Shown here one piece after another: positions 45,656 through 54,436 of a DNA stretch of 64,000 bases. Position 1 is the stretch's first letter. The number at the start of each line of letters is the position of its first letter. The notes beneath the pieces are model-generated. The model searched no databases, had not been told where the DNA came from, and saw nothing but the letters and a program-made list of their open reading frames with translations. Both the position numbers and the translations under genes were made by a program. The stretch comes from Bradyrhizobium sp. RP6 (lineage in GTDB: Bacteria > Pseudomonadota > Alphaproteobacteria > Rhizobiales > Xanthobacteraceae): contig NZ_RQIT01000015.1 in NCBI RefSeq assembly GCF_003837805.1, forward strand, positions 117,884 to 181,883, given 5' to 3'.

Positions 45656-46699
45656 ATGTTCGAAGCGTTCATGATGAAACCAACCTGTCCGCTCGCAGCA
45701 ATCTCTTTTCTTCTTTCGCCTGTGATTGTGGTCCTTGTGCTCGCAGTCCCTGGAAATGCCCTTGCCGAAAGCATCCAACTGGGGATGCCGATCGCCTGCG
45801 AGCCCGGCAAGACGTGCTACATTCAGAATTATACGGATCGAGACTCATCTCCGGCAGCAAGGGACTACAAGTGTGGCACGCTGACATACGATGGGCACAA
45901 CGGAACTGACTTTCGGCTCCCCTCGCTGCAGGCCCAACGGATTGGCGTTGACGTTCTCGCCTCCGCAAGCGGACGCGTTGTTCGAACGCGGGAAAATCTG
46001 CCGGACGGTGCGTTTCACAAGTCCGCGCGCGAGGCTGTTCGTGATGTCGAATGTGGCAATGGCGCTTTGATCGAACACGAAGACCATTGGGAGACGCAAT
46101 ATTGTCATCTGGCAACGGGCAGTCTTCGGGTGAAGCCCGGCGATTCCGTCACACGAGGGCAGCCGCTCGGTCGAGTAGGTCTATCGGGTCTGACCGAATA
46201 TCCTCACCTCCACTTCACGGTCCGGCACAACGGTTCGATCATAGATCCTTTCGCTTACGGCTCGAGCGCGGAGTCGTGCGGTGGAGGAGAGATGCTCTGG
46301 GATCCCGCACTACAGGCGCGGCTCCGCTATCAAGAACGGGCCGTTCTGAACACGGGTTTTGCGAGTGCCCCGGTGACGATGGAATTCATCGAGGATGGAA
46401 GAATGGATGCGGAATTGCCATCGGCGACATCGGCAGCAATTGTCGCTTTTGTCCGTGTCATCGGTTTGAAATCAGGCGACCTTCAGCGACTCGTCGTCAG
46501 CAGTCCGTCCGGCAAGATGATTGCCGAGAACAACGCCGCGCCCGTCGAGCACAATAAAGCGCAAGCTTTTCTATTCACGGGTCGAAAGCGCCCCGCCAAT
46601 GGCTGGGATCCGGGCACCTACAAGGCGGAATATACCGTTGAGCAGGCCGGCCAGGTCGTCTTGAGAGAACTCTGGGAACTCCCGGTTCAATCGCGTTGA
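45656..46699 (+). CDS. Exported M23 family metallopeptidase with C-terminal beta domain
   Basis: A 347-residue exported protein: hydrophobic signal (about 12-37, cleavage near ALA-E). The LytM/M23 zinc site is complete, with His81 and Asp85 in HNGTD, and His184 and His186 in PHLHF; His151 in QYCHL is the further conserved His. Several Cys residues may form disulphides. About 150 residues after the peptidase form an unassigned beta-rich domain. M23 enzymes cleave peptidoglycan cross-bridges. It closes the RTX cluster, 41 bases after the regulator gene. ATGs at 45671 and 45674 are alternative starts. Confidence 0.9.
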   Translation: MFEAFMMKPTCPLAAISFLLSPVIVVLVLAVPGNALAESIQLGMPIACEPGKTCYIQNYTDRDSSPAARDYKCGTLTYDGHNGTDFRLPSLQAQRIGVDVLASASGRVVRTRENLPDGAFHKSAREAVRDVECGNGALIEHEDHWETQYCHLATGSLRVKPGDSVTRGQPLGRVGLSGLTEYPHLHFTVRHNGSIIDPFAYGSSAESCGGGEMLWDPALQARLRYQERAVLNTGFASAPVTMEFIEDGRMDAELPSATSAAIVAFVRVIGLKSGDLQRLVVSSPSGKMIAENNAAPVEHNKAQAFLFTGRKRPANGWDPGTYKAEYTVEQAGQVVLRELWELPVQSR

Positions 46700-46838
46700 T
46701 CTGATGTTTTCCTTTGGTCTGCGGAGGGACGGCAATTGGCCGCCCGTCGCTAAAACTCCTCGTCCGCGCATCCCGGCAGTTCCATCGGTTGCTCAAACCG
46801 CCCGCGACCGGTATTAGGGCCATGGAAAGGATCGCACC

Positions 46839-47654
46839 ATGTCCGACATGCGCTTGATTGTTGCAGGAGCCGGAGGCCGGATGGGCCGGGCGCTGACGCG
46901 GGCGATTGCCGAGAGCAAGGGCGCGGTGCTGGCGGGCGCGCTGGAGGCGCCGGGCTCCGAGCTGCTCGGCAAGGATGCCGGCGTGCTCGCAGGCCTGCCG
47001 GCCAACGGCATCAAGCTCTCCGCCGATCTCTGGGCAATGTCCAAGGATGCCGACGGCATCCTCGATTTCACCGTCCCGGCGGCGACCATCGCCAATGTCG
47101 CGATTGCCGCCGAGCGCGGCATCGTCCACGTCATCGGCACGACCGGGCTGTCCGGCTCCGACAACGCCGTGATCAAGAGCGTCACCAATCGCGCCGTCGT
47201 GGTGCAATCGGGCAATATGAGCCTCGGCGTCAATCTGCTCGCCGCCGTGGTCAAGCGCGTCGCCAAGGCGCTCGACCAGAGCTTCGATATCGAGATCGTC
47301 GAAACCCATCATCGCATGAAGGTCGACGCGCCCTCGGGCACAGCGCTGATGCTGGGCCAGGCCGCAGCCAGCGGCCGCGGTGTCACCCTCGACGACCATT
47401 CCGAGCGCGGGCGCGACGGCATCACCGGCGCGCGCAGGCCGGGCAATATCGGCTTCGCGTCCTTGCGCGGCGGCACCGTGGCCGGCGATCACAGCGTCAG
47501 CTTCCTCGGCCCGTTCGAGCGCCTGACTCTGTCGCATCAGGCCGAGGACCGCATGCTCTTCGCCCATGGCGCGCTGAAGGCGTCGCTGTGGGCGCACGGC
47601 AAAAAGCCAGGGCACTACTCCATGGCCGACGTGCTCGGCCTCTCCGACATCTGA
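46839..47654 (+). CDS. dapB: 4-hydroxy-tetrahydrodipicolinate reductase
   Basis: NAD(P)H-dependent reductase of lysine and diaminopimelate synthesis. The N-terminal nucleotide site is VAGAGGRMGRAL, and the active-site region is EIVETHHRMKVDAPSGTA, with catalytic His and Lys. The C-terminal GEHxV-type block appears as VAGDHSVSFLGPFERL. Length 271 residues. It returns to core DNA of higher GC after the island and is followed by gpmA after 23 bases. Confidence 0.98.
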   Translation: MSDMRLIVAGAGGRMGRALTRAIAESKGAVLAGALEAPGSELLGKDAGVLAGLPANGIKLSADLWAMSKDADGILDFTVPAATIANVAIAAERGIVHVIGTTGLSGSDNAVIKSVTNRAVVVQSGNMSLGVNLLAAVVKRVAKALDQSFDIEIVETHHRMKVDAPSGTALMLGQAAASGRGVTLDDHSERGRDGITGARRPGNIGFASLRGGTVAGDHSVSFLGPFERLTLSHQAEDRMLFAHGALKASLWAHGKKPGHYSMADVLGLSDI

Positions 47655-47677
47655 GCGAACCTAACGGAAAGCAGTCA

Positions 47678-48301
47678 ATGAGCGAACGTCTTCTCGTGCT
47701 CGTGCGCCACGGCCAGAGCGAATGGAATCTGAAGAACCTGTTCACGGGTTGGAAGGACCCTGATCTCACAGAGCTCGGTGTGAACGAAGCCAAGGAAGCC
47801 GGCCGCAAGCTGAAGGCACAGGGTCTCGTGTTCGACGTCGCCTTCACCTCGGTCCTGACGCGCGCGCAGCACACGCTGGATCTCATCCTCGCCGAGCTCG
47901 GCCAGACCGGTCTGCCGACCTCGAAGAACCTCGCGTTGAACGAGCGCGATTACGGCGATCTCTCCGGTCTCAACAAGGACGATGCGCGCAAGAAATGGGG
48001 CGAGGACCAGGTGCTGATCTGGCGTCGTTCCTACGACGTGCCGCCGCCGGGCGGCGAAAGCCTGAAGGATACGCTCGCGCGCGCGCTGCCGTACTACGTG
48101 CAGGAGATCCTGCCCGCCGTGCTCAACGGCAAGCGCACGCTGGTCGCCGCCCATGGCAACTCGCTGCGCGCGCTGATCATGGTGCTGGAGAAGCTCTCGC
48201 CCGAAGGCATCCTCAAGCGCGAGCTCGCCACCGGCGTGCCGATCATCTACCGGCTCAACGCGGATTCGACGGTAGCCTCGAAGCTCGATCTGGCGGGCTG
48301 A
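47678..48301 (+). CDS. gpmA: 2,3-bisphosphoglycerate-dependent phosphoglycerate mutase
   Basis: Interconverts 3- and 2-phosphoglycerate. The ATG at 47678 gives MSERLLVLVRHGQSEWN, with the phosphohistidine His11, and 207 residues, the short form common in alphaproteobacteria. ALNERDYGDLSGLNK and LVAAHGNSLRALIM (second catalytic His) are clear. An in-frame extension to 47588 overlaps dapB and is rejected. A bidirectional hairpin follows. Confidence 0.97.
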   Translation: MSERLLVLVRHGQSEWNLKNLFTGWKDPDLTELGVNEAKEAGRKLKAQGLVFDVAFTSVLTRAQHTLDLILAELGQTGLPTSKNLALNERDYGDLSGLNKDDARKKWGEDQVLIWRRSYDVPPPGGESLKDTLARALPYYVQEILPAVLNGKRTLVAAHGNSLRALIMVLEKLSPEGILKRELATGVPIIYRLNADSTVASKLDLAG

Positions 48302-48307
48302 TTTCTC

Positions 48308-48331
48308 CCTCTCCCCGCGTGCGGGGAGAGG
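48308..48331. terminator. Bidirectional terminator-like hairpin
   Basis: CCTCTCCCCGC (48308-48318) and GCGGGGAGAGG (48321-48331) make an 11-base perfect stem around GT, between the convergent gpmA and Ada-type genes. On the minus strand the next bases are AGAAAT, so there is no clear U-tract. The arms resemble a dispersed repeat seen near 63973. Confidence 0.6.
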
Positions 48332-48339
48332 CAGAAGAA

Positions 48340-49236
48340 CTACTGTATCCCCAGCTGCCCGGCTTCCCAACCCAGCATCGCCTGCTTGCGGGTGATGCCC
48401 CAATGATAGCCGGTGAGCGTGCCGCTCTTGCCGAGCGCGCGATGGCAGGGCACGACGAAGGAGACCGGGTTCTTGCCGACGGCAGCGCCGACGGCGCGCG
48501 AGGCCTTCGGACTCTTGATGTTGCAGGCGATGTCGGAATAGGACACCGCGCGTCCCATCGGAATTTTCAACAGCGTCTCCCACACCCGCACCTCGAAATC
48601 GGTGCCGATCAGGACCACGCGCAGCGGCTGGTCCGGCCGCCACAGCTTGGGGTCGAAGACGCGCGCTGCGAGTGGTGCGGTGCCTTCGTGATCTTCCACA
48701 TAAGTGGCGTTCGGCCAGCGCCGCGTCATGTCGGCGAGTGCGATCTGCTCCTCGCCGTGATCGGCGAACGCAAGACCTGACAGGCCGCGATCGGTGGCGA
48801 TCACGATCGCGGTGCCGAACGGCGAGGAATGGAAGCCGTAGCGCAGGGTGAGGCCGGCACCGCCGTTCTTCCATTCGCCCGGTGACATCGCTTCGTGGGT
48901 GACGAAGAGATCGTGCAGCCGGCCCGGCCCCGACAGGCCTGAGTCGAGCGCCGCGTCGAGGATGCTGGCGGAATCCCTGAGCAGGTTCTTGGCGTGGTCG
49001 AGGGTGAGCGCCTGCATGAAGGCCTTCGGCGTGATCGAGGCCCAGCGGCGGAACAGATGGTGCAGCTCGTCTGGCGTGACGCCGGCGGCATCCGCCATCG
49101 CCTCGATGGTCGGCTGCGCGCGCCAGTTCGCCGAGATGAAGGCGATCGCCCGGCGCACCGAATCATAGTCGCGCAACGCGGCGTTCTGGGTGCCCGGCTT
49201 GGCCAGGCGCTGGTCGTGTATCGCGAGGGTCATCAT
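48340..49236 (-). CDS. Ada-type AraC HTH / O6-methylguanine-DNA methyltransferase fusion
   Basis: A 298-residue fusion. Residues about 25-125 are an AraC-type HTH domain. Residues 130-298 are the MGMT domain with acceptor Cys264 in FVVPCHRALG and the RAVGxAVGKNP block. It therefore repairs O6-alkylguanine by suicide transfer. The N-terminal zinc methyl-phosphotriester domain of E. coli Ada is missing, so the classic inducing mechanism is not available. Convergent with gpmA. Confidence 0.93.
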   Translation of the reverse strand: MMTLAIHDQRLAKPGTQNAALRDYDSVRRAIAFISANWRAQPTIEAMADAAGVTPDELHHLFRRWASITPKAFMQALTLDHAKNLLRDSASILDAALDSGLSGPGRLHDLFVTHEAMSPGEWKNGGAGLTLRYGFHSSPFGTAIVIATDRGLSGLAFADHGEEQIALADMTRRWPNATYVEDHEGTAPLAARVFDPKLWRPDQPLRVVLIGTDFEVRVWETLLKIPMGRAVSYSDIACNIKSPKASRAVGAAVGKNPVSFVVPCHRALGKSGTLTGYHWGITRKQAMLGWEAGQLGIQ

Positions 49237-49290
49237 GAGCGCAAATGTAGGAGAAGGGTTGGCTCGAAACCACCCGATTTCCGACTGTGC

Positions 49291-49824
49291 TCAGGTCACC
49301 GGATTATATGTCGGGCCACGCCGGGCGGCGTTCAAGGCTCCAACCAATGCATTGTAAAAGCTTGCTTTTTCCTCAGGCCCGAGGAAGCCGGCGATAAGCA
49401 GCCGGCGGCCGCGCGAGATCAGATAGAGGTGCTCGATGCCGTATTCCTCGTCGACCTCCTGGTCGAGCCGGACCCAGAGCGGATTGAATGTCCATTCGGC
49501 AACCTGGCCACGATGGCTGACGCGCCGCACCCGAAGTTCCGATGGTGTAACCACGATCTCCTCGCTGGCCCGCGCTGCGCGGAAATTGACCTTGAAGGCC
49601 CACCAGATCACCAGCACGTCGAGGCCGAAAAAACCGAACACCGGCCAGGCGCCCATCATCAGGAAAGCCAAGCCGGTGACGAAGCTCACGACGCTCAGGA
49701 ACAGCATCACGGCGAGAAAGCCGGTGCGGTTCAGCGAGCGGTGCGGCGTCAGCCGCGCGGAGAAGATCTGCACGTCGCATGGATCTTCGGAATCGCTGCG
49801 CGCAATTTCGTTGCCTGTGCTCAT
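49291..49824 (-). CDS. DUF2244 family integral membrane protein
   Basis: A 177-residue protein with two adjacent membrane helices (about 34-80) and a cytoplasmic C-terminal domain. The family pattern is LTPHRSLNRTGF, then GLDVLVIWWAFKVNFRAAR, and VVTPSELRVRR. DUF2244 function is unknown. It is divergent from nth with only 22 bases between the start codons, so the two promoters must lie within or very near each other's coding start. Confidence 0.9.
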   Translation of the reverse strand: MSTGNEIARSDSEDPCDVQIFSARLTPHRSLNRTGFLAVMLFLSVVSFVTGLAFLMMGAWPVFGFFGLDVLVIWWAFKVNFRAARASEEIVVTPSELRVRRVSHRGQVAEWTFNPLWVRLDQEVDEEYGIEHLYLISRGRRLLIAGFLGPEEKASFYNALVGALNAARRGPTYNPVT

Positions 49825-49846
49825 CGTCCGTCAGTATATCCCGATC

Positions 49847-50599
49847 ATGGCGAAAATCACCCGCAAGCCGGCCCCGCGCAAAGCGGCGGTGCCGAAGAAA
49901 AAGGCAAAGCCGGTCGCGTCGAAACCGAAAGCGCCCGCGAAGAAATCGCTCAGAGGCACAAGACCCTGGACGCCGGCCGAGATCCGCGAGGTCTTCAGCC
50001 GCTTCCGCAAGGCCAATCCGGAGCCGAAGGGTGAGCTCGAGCACGTCAATCCATTCACGCTGCTGGTCGCGGTGGTGCTGTCGGCGCAGGCGACCGACGC
50101 CGGCGTCAACAAGGCGACGCGCGCCTTGTTCGAGGCCGCCGACACCCCGCAGAAGATGCTCGATCTCGGCGAGGAGCGTCTGCGCGAATACATCAAGACC
50201 ATCGGTCTCTACCGCACCAAGGCGAAGAACGTGATCGCGCTGTCGGCGAAGCTGCTCAGCGAATTCGGCGGCCAGGTGCCGCGCACGCGTGCCGAGATCG
50301 AGTCGCTGCCCGGCGCCGGGCGCAAGACCGCCAACGTCGTGCTCAACATGGCCTTCGGCGAGCACACCATGGCGGTCGACACGCATGTCTTCCGCGTCGG
50401 CAACCGCACCGGACTTGCGCCCGGCAAGACGCCGCTCGAGGTCGAGCTCGGACTCGAAAAGGTCATCCCGGCAGAGTTCATGCTGCATGCCCATCATTGG
50501 CTGATCCTGCACGGCCGCTATACCTGCCTCGCGCGCAAGCCGCGCTGCGAGGTGTGCCTGATCAACGATCTCTGCCGGTGGCCGGAGAAGACGGTGTGA
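49847..50599 (+). CDS. nth: Endonuclease III
   Basis: DNA glycosylase/AP lyase for oxidised pyrimidines. The ATG at 49847 gives a 35-residue Lys/Ala/Pro-rich N-terminal tail and 250 residues in all; longer readings run into the divergent DUF2244 gene. Catalytic Lys160 lies in the HhH motif LPGAGRKTANVV, and Asp178 in VDTHVFRV. The [4Fe-4S] ligands C-x6-C-x2-C-x5-C are Cys227, 234, 237 and 243. Confidence 0.98.
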   Translation: MAKITRKPAPRKAAVPKKKAKPVASKPKAPAKKSLRGTRPWTPAEIREVFSRFRKANPEPKGELEHVNPFTLLVAVVLSAQATDAGVNKATRALFEAADTPQKMLDLGEERLREYIKTIGLYRTKAKNVIALSAKLLSEFGGQVPRTRAEIESLPGAGRKTANVVLNMAFGEHTMAVDTHVFRVGNRTGLAPGKTPLEVELGLEKVIPAEFMLHAHHWLILHGRYTCLARKPRCEVCLINDLCRWPEKTV

Positions 50600-50610
50600 T
50601 TCAATGACCG

Positions 50611-50690
50611 TCATTCCGGGACGATCCGAAGGGACCGGGTCCGGAATCGCGAGTTTCCGGGTTCGATGCTACGCATCGCCCCGAATGACA
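50611..50690. repeat. Dispersed palindromic repeat between nth and the efflux genes
   Basis: GTCATTCCGG at the left and CCCGAATGAC at the right enclose CGGAATCGCGAGTTTCCGGG and GGTTCGATGCTACGCATCGC. I recognise a Bradyrhizobium repeat of this layout. The right arm has one fewer C, so the copy is not perfect. Confidence 0.65.
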
Positions 50691-50734
50691 AGGTGGGATT
50701 TGTGTTTTTAGCAGCGCCGGGTTGAGGTGATCTC

Positions 50735-51862
50735 GTGAGTCAACAAGAACAGAATGCACCAGCCGCATCACCGGCCCCTCCGCCCAAGCCGACACAGCGG
50801 CCGGCCACGCCGCTCTGGAGCCGGCTCGCGATCCCGCTGTTTGCGGTCGTCGTCGCGCTCGCCTTCGTCGCGCTGGCGACGCTACGCTTCGACGAATGGG
50901 TCGGCAATGCGGTGATCCAGACCACCAACGACGCCTATGTGCGCGCCGATCTGACGCAGCTTTCGAGCCGCGTCTCGGGCGAAGTGCTGAGCGTGGGGGT
51001 CTCCGATTTCCAGCGCGTCAAGGCCGGCGACCTCCTGATCCAGATCGATCCTGCCGATTACCAGGCGCAGGTCGCGCAGGCCGAAGCTGCGGTCGCCGGG
51101 GCGCAAGCCGCGCTCGATAATCTCGCCAACCAGATCGAGCTGCAATATGCGACGATCGCGCAGGCGCAGGCCGCGCGGCTGTCTGCGGAGGCCATGGAGG
51201 TCGAGGCACGGCAGGAGCAGGAGCGTCAACAATCGCTGTCGCAGACCGATTCCGGCACGCGCCAGCGCCTCGAGCAGGCGGTCGCCGCCTACGCCAAGGC
51301 ACAGGCCGACGTGCGCGCGAGCCGCGCCGTGATCGCGGCCCAGCAGCACCAGCTCGAAGTCCTGCAAGGTACCAGGAAGCAGCGCGCGGCCGATGTCGAG
51401 GCAGCCAAGGCGACGCTGGCGGGTGCGAAGCTCAAGCTTGGATACACGAAGATCACCGCGCCGTTCGACGGCGTCGTCGGCGAGCGCCAGGTGCAGCCCG
51501 GCGATTACGTCAATATCGGCACCAACCTCATCAACGTGGTGCCGCTGCCCAAGGTCTATGTGATCGCGAACTACAAGGAGACCCAGCTCACGCACGTGGC
51601 ACCGGGCCAGCCGGTCGAGATCACCGTCGACAGTTTCCCGCGCGAGAAGCTGCGCGGCAGGGTCGAGCGCATTGCGCCGGCGACGGGTGCACAGGTGGCG
51701 CTGCTGCCGCCCGACAACGCAACAGGCAATTTCACGAAGGTCGTGCAGCGCATTCCTGTGCGCATTCAGTTCGATGACAACCAACCGCTGCTGGCGCGGC
51801 TGGTGCCGGGCATGTCGGTGGTCACCAGCATCGATACGCAGGCCGCCAATGGCCGAGAATGA
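50735..51862 (+). CDS. HlyD/EmrA-type membrane-fusion protein of an efflux pump
   Basis: A 375-residue periplasmic adaptor. The start is GTG at 50735 after TTGAGGTGA. A Pro-rich cytoplasmic tail is followed by one helix (about 30-50), then the biotinyl-lipoyl half motif (TNDAYVRADLTQLSSRVSG), a coiled coil (about 110-230), and the barrel with KITAPFDGVVGERQVQPGDYV. This is the EmrA/HlyD_D23 type that partners MFS exporters. It overlaps the MFS gene by 14 bases. Confidence 0.93.
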   Translation: MSQQEQNAPAASPAPPPKPTQRPATPLWSRLAIPLFAVVVALAFVALATLRFDEWVGNAVIQTTNDAYVRADLTQLSSRVSGEVLSVGVSDFQRVKAGDLLIQIDPADYQAQVAQAEAAVAGAQAALDNLANQIELQYATIAQAQAARLSAEAMEVEARQEQERQQSLSQTDSGTRQRLEQAVAAYAKAQADVRASRAVIAAQQHQLEVLQGTRKQRAADVEAAKATLAGAKLKLGYTKITAPFDGVVGERQVQPGDYVNIGTNLINVVPLPKVYVIANYKETQLTHVAPGQPVEITVDSFPREKLRGRVERIAPATGAQVALLPPDNATGNFTKVVQRIPVRIQFDDNQPLLARLVPGMSVVTSIDTQAANGRE

Positions 51863-53477
51863 CGATGCTAGCCGCGAGCCGCTCTCGCGCGGCGGCGTCG
51901 CGCCGCAGCCCCTGTTCGCCGTCGCGGCGGTGCTGCTCGGCTCGTTCCTTGCCAATTTCGACAGCCGGCTGACCACGGTCGGCCTGCCGGACCTGCGCGG
52001 CGCGTTCTCGCTCGGCTTTGACGAGGGCGCCTGGCTCTCGACCGCCGGTATCGGATCGCAGATCTTCATCGCGCCTGCGGTGGCCTGGCTTGCCACGGTG
52101 TTCGGCCTGCGCCGCGTGCTCGGCATCCCCAGCCTGGTCTATGCGGCCGTCTCGTTCATCATTCCGTTCGTGCACGACTATCAGACATTGCTCGCGCTCA
52201 GCGTCGTGCATGGTCTCCTGCTCGGCACCTTCGTGCCGGCGACGCTGATGATCGTGTTCCGCAATCTGCCGATCCGCTGGTGGCTGCCGGCGATCTCGAT
52301 CTATGCGATCCGCGTCGGATTCGCGTTGGACACCTCGACCTCGCTGGTCGGCTTCTATGTTGACCATCTCGGCTGGCAATGGTTGTACTGGCAGGGCGTG
52401 GTGATCGCGCCGTTGATGGGCCTGATGGTCTATCTGGGCACGCCGAACGAGCCGGTGAACCGCGAACTGCTGCGGGAGGCCGATTGGGGCGGCATGCTGC
52501 TGCTCGGCGCCTCGGTGTCGATGATCTATGCGGGGCTTGACCAGGGCAACCGGCTGGACTGGCTCGGTTCCGGCACGGTGATGGCACTGCTGGCCGGTGG
52601 CGCAGTGCTGTTTCTGGCCTTCCTCGCCAACGAGTCCCTGGTGCGGAAGCCCTGGGCACATGTCAACGTGCTGTTCTCGCGCAACGTCGGCCTGGGACTG
52701 GTCCTGATCCTGCTGTACACCCTGACCAGCCTGTCCAATGCGTCGCTGGTGCCGAACTTCCTCGCCACCATCGCGCTGCTCAGGCCTGAGCAGAGCGGCC
52801 TGTTGCTGCTCACCTGTGGCGCGTTGCCGATGTTCGTGCTGGTGCCGGTCTCGATCTGGCTGCTGAGGCATTTCGATACGCGTACGGTGGTCGTCGTGGG
52901 CTTTGCCTGCTTCGCCGCGGCCAATCTCTGGGGCACGCAGCTCACCCACGTCTGGGCGCGCGAGGACTTCGTCGGCATCGTGCTGCTCCAGGCGATCGGG
53001 CAGTCGCTCACCTTGCTGCCGTTGATCATCACGCTGCTCTCCAACTCCGATCCCAGCCGTGCCACCTCCTTTGCCGCCTATATCCAGATCATGCGCCTCG
53101 GCGGCGCCGAGATCGGCGTGGCGCTGATGGGCACATGGCTGCGCGTGCGCGAACAGGTCCATTCCTTCTATCTCGGCCAGAACCTCAGCGTCGGCGATCT
53201 CGATGTGGTGGAGAGGCTGAAGCAGCTTGCCGATCACTTCGCCGCCGATGGCGCAGGATCGGCGCAGGCGCGCGCCGTCGGCACGCTGGCGGGCATCGTC
53301 CAGCGCGAGGCCAATGTGCTCGCCTATATCGACGGCTTCTGGCTGTGTTTCTGGCTCGCGGTGATCGCACTCGGCATCGTCGCGCTGGTCACCCGCGCGC
53401 CGACGGGTCCCTTCACGCCGGCGCCGTTCGGCTTCGCCAGGATGCTGCTGCGAAAGTGTGGTGTGCGGGTCGCCTGA
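51849..53477 (+). CDS. DHA2 family MFS efflux transporter (EmrB type)
   Basis: A 542-residue transporter with about 14 helices. The first helix ends in NFDSRLTTVGLPDL, which corresponds to the D-x-T/S-I-V-N-V-A-L-P motif of DHA2 exporters in a variant form. The ATG at 51849 lies inside the 3' end of the emrA-like gene; a longer reading to 51672 is rejected. With the adaptor it forms an EmrAB-like tripartite pump. Substrate unknown, and no local regulator gene is seen. Confidence 0.92.
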   Translation: MAENDDASREPLSRGGVAPQPLFAVAAVLLGSFLANFDSRLTTVGLPDLRGAFSLGFDEGAWLSTAGIGSQIFIAPAVAWLATVFGLRRVLGIPSLVYAAVSFIIPFVHDYQTLLALSVVHGLLLGTFVPATLMIVFRNLPIRWWLPAISIYAIRVGFALDTSTSLVGFYVDHLGWQWLYWQGVVIAPLMGLMVYLGTPNEPVNRELLREADWGGMLLLGASVSMIYAGLDQGNRLDWLGSGTVMALLAGGAVLFLAFLANESLVRKPWAHVNVLFSRNVGLGLVLILLYTLTSLSNASLVPNFLATIALLRPEQSGLLLLTCGALPMFVLVPVSIWLLRHFDTRTVVVVGFACFAAANLWGTQLTHVWAREDFVGIVLLQAIGQSLTLLPLIITLLSNSDPSRATSFAAYIQIMRLGGAEIGVALMGTWLRVREQVHSFYLGQNLSVGDLDVVERLKQLADHFAADGAGSAQARAVGTLAGIVQREANVLAYIDGFWLCFWLAVIALGIVALVTRAPTGPFTPAPFGFARMLLRKCGVRVA

Positions 53478-53556
53478 ATGCGGTGATCGCTGGTTCGTTC
53501 GCTCGCGCGACGGGGTGGTCACCTTTCCCGCAAGCCTGCCGGAGAGGAGCGCACGA

Positions 53557-54297
53557 TCACCGCACCTGTCGCGCCGGCTCGATCAGCTCGGGCCGCGGGC
53601 CTGACAGGCGCTTGTGCATGTGGACCATGAAGGCCATGGCGAAGATCGGCGTCGCCAGGTTGACGATCGGGATCGAGACGAAGGCGGCGATGAAGAGCCC
53701 GGCCGTGAAGATCGTGGCGGAGTTGTCACGCCGCATCGCCTTGGCTTCCTCCGGCGGGCGGAAGCGCATCGCCGCGAGCTCGAAATATTCGCGGCCAAGC
53801 AGCCAGGCCGCGGCGAGGAAGAAGATCAGGAAACCGGCGCCGGCGAACAACACCAGCGGCAAGGCGGCGAGGTAGACCAGGATCGTCAAGAGGGCGGTCT
53901 TGATGCCCTCGAGGATCGCCTGGCTGAACGGCAGCGCCACGCCGGGCCGCTCGGCCGGATAATGCTTACGCTCGACGATGTCGGCGACGTCGTCGACGAA
54001 CAGGCTCGCCACCAGCGAGGTGATCGCGGGCATCAGGAAGATGCCACCGAACACGACCCCCAGGCCCGCCGCGATCGAGACGATCCAGGACAGGACTTCG
54101 ATCGATGAATGCCAGCCCGGTCCGAGCATGCCTTCCAGCCAGACCTCGCCATTGGTCGCAAACCAGCTGAGGAGCCGCTGCAGGCCGATCGCCAGCACGG
54201 TGATCAGCACGAGCGCCAAGCCGACCGATCGCCACAGGATCGAGCGCATCGGCGGCGAGAGCATTTGCGACAGCGCCTTGATGGCGGCATCCAGCAT
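53557..54297 (-). CDS. EI24/CysZ-like membrane protein
   Basis: A 246-residue membrane protein with about four helices and re-entrant hydrophobic segments. The pattern LFVDDVADIVERKHYP and WLLGREYFELAAMRF, with the C-terminal PIVNLATPIFAMAFMVHMHKRL, fits the EI24 domain family that includes the sulfate permease CysZ. Sulfate transport is inferred from family and not proven. The ATG at 54295-54297 is chosen; an extension to 54357 adds 20 residues. A hairpin lies upstream, behind nikR. Confidence 0.82.
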   Translation of the reverse strand: MLDAAIKALSQMLSPPMRSILWRSVGLALVLITVLAIGLQRLLSWFATNGEVWLEGMLGPGWHSSIEVLSWIVSIAAGLGVVFGGIFLMPAITSLVASLFVDDVADIVERKHYPAERPGVALPFSQAILEGIKTALLTILVYLAALPLVLFAGAGFLIFFLAAAWLLGREYFELAAMRFRPPEEAKAMRRDNSATIFTAGLFIAAFVSIPIVNLATPIFAMAFMVHMHKRLSGPRPELIEPARQVR

Positions 54298-54400
54298 GGG
54301 GGCACCCTCTGAAACAAACACCTCGCGAGAGGTAGACACCCAATGCGGCTTCGGCAAGGGCGGGGGCTGTCCTCGGCCGCGAACGCGGCGCGAGCTCTAG

Positions 54401-54429
54401 CTTACCCTGCCCCTCCAGGGCAGGGTAAG
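54401..54429 (-). terminator. Hairpin after nikR
   Basis: CTTACCCTGCCC (54401-54412) and GGGCAGGGTAAG (54418-54429) form a 12-base perfect stem with a 5-base loop, ending 7 bases beyond the nikR stop on the minus strand. There is no T-run, but position and strength suit transcript termination. Confidence 0.6.
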
Positions 54430-54436
54430 ATCCGGC

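Noticed and set aside
39467..46838. Integrase, transposase or tRNA-associated attachment site at the island edges
   Set aside because: No recombinase gene, tRNA or flanking direct repeat was found. Foreign origin is inferred only from composition and context.
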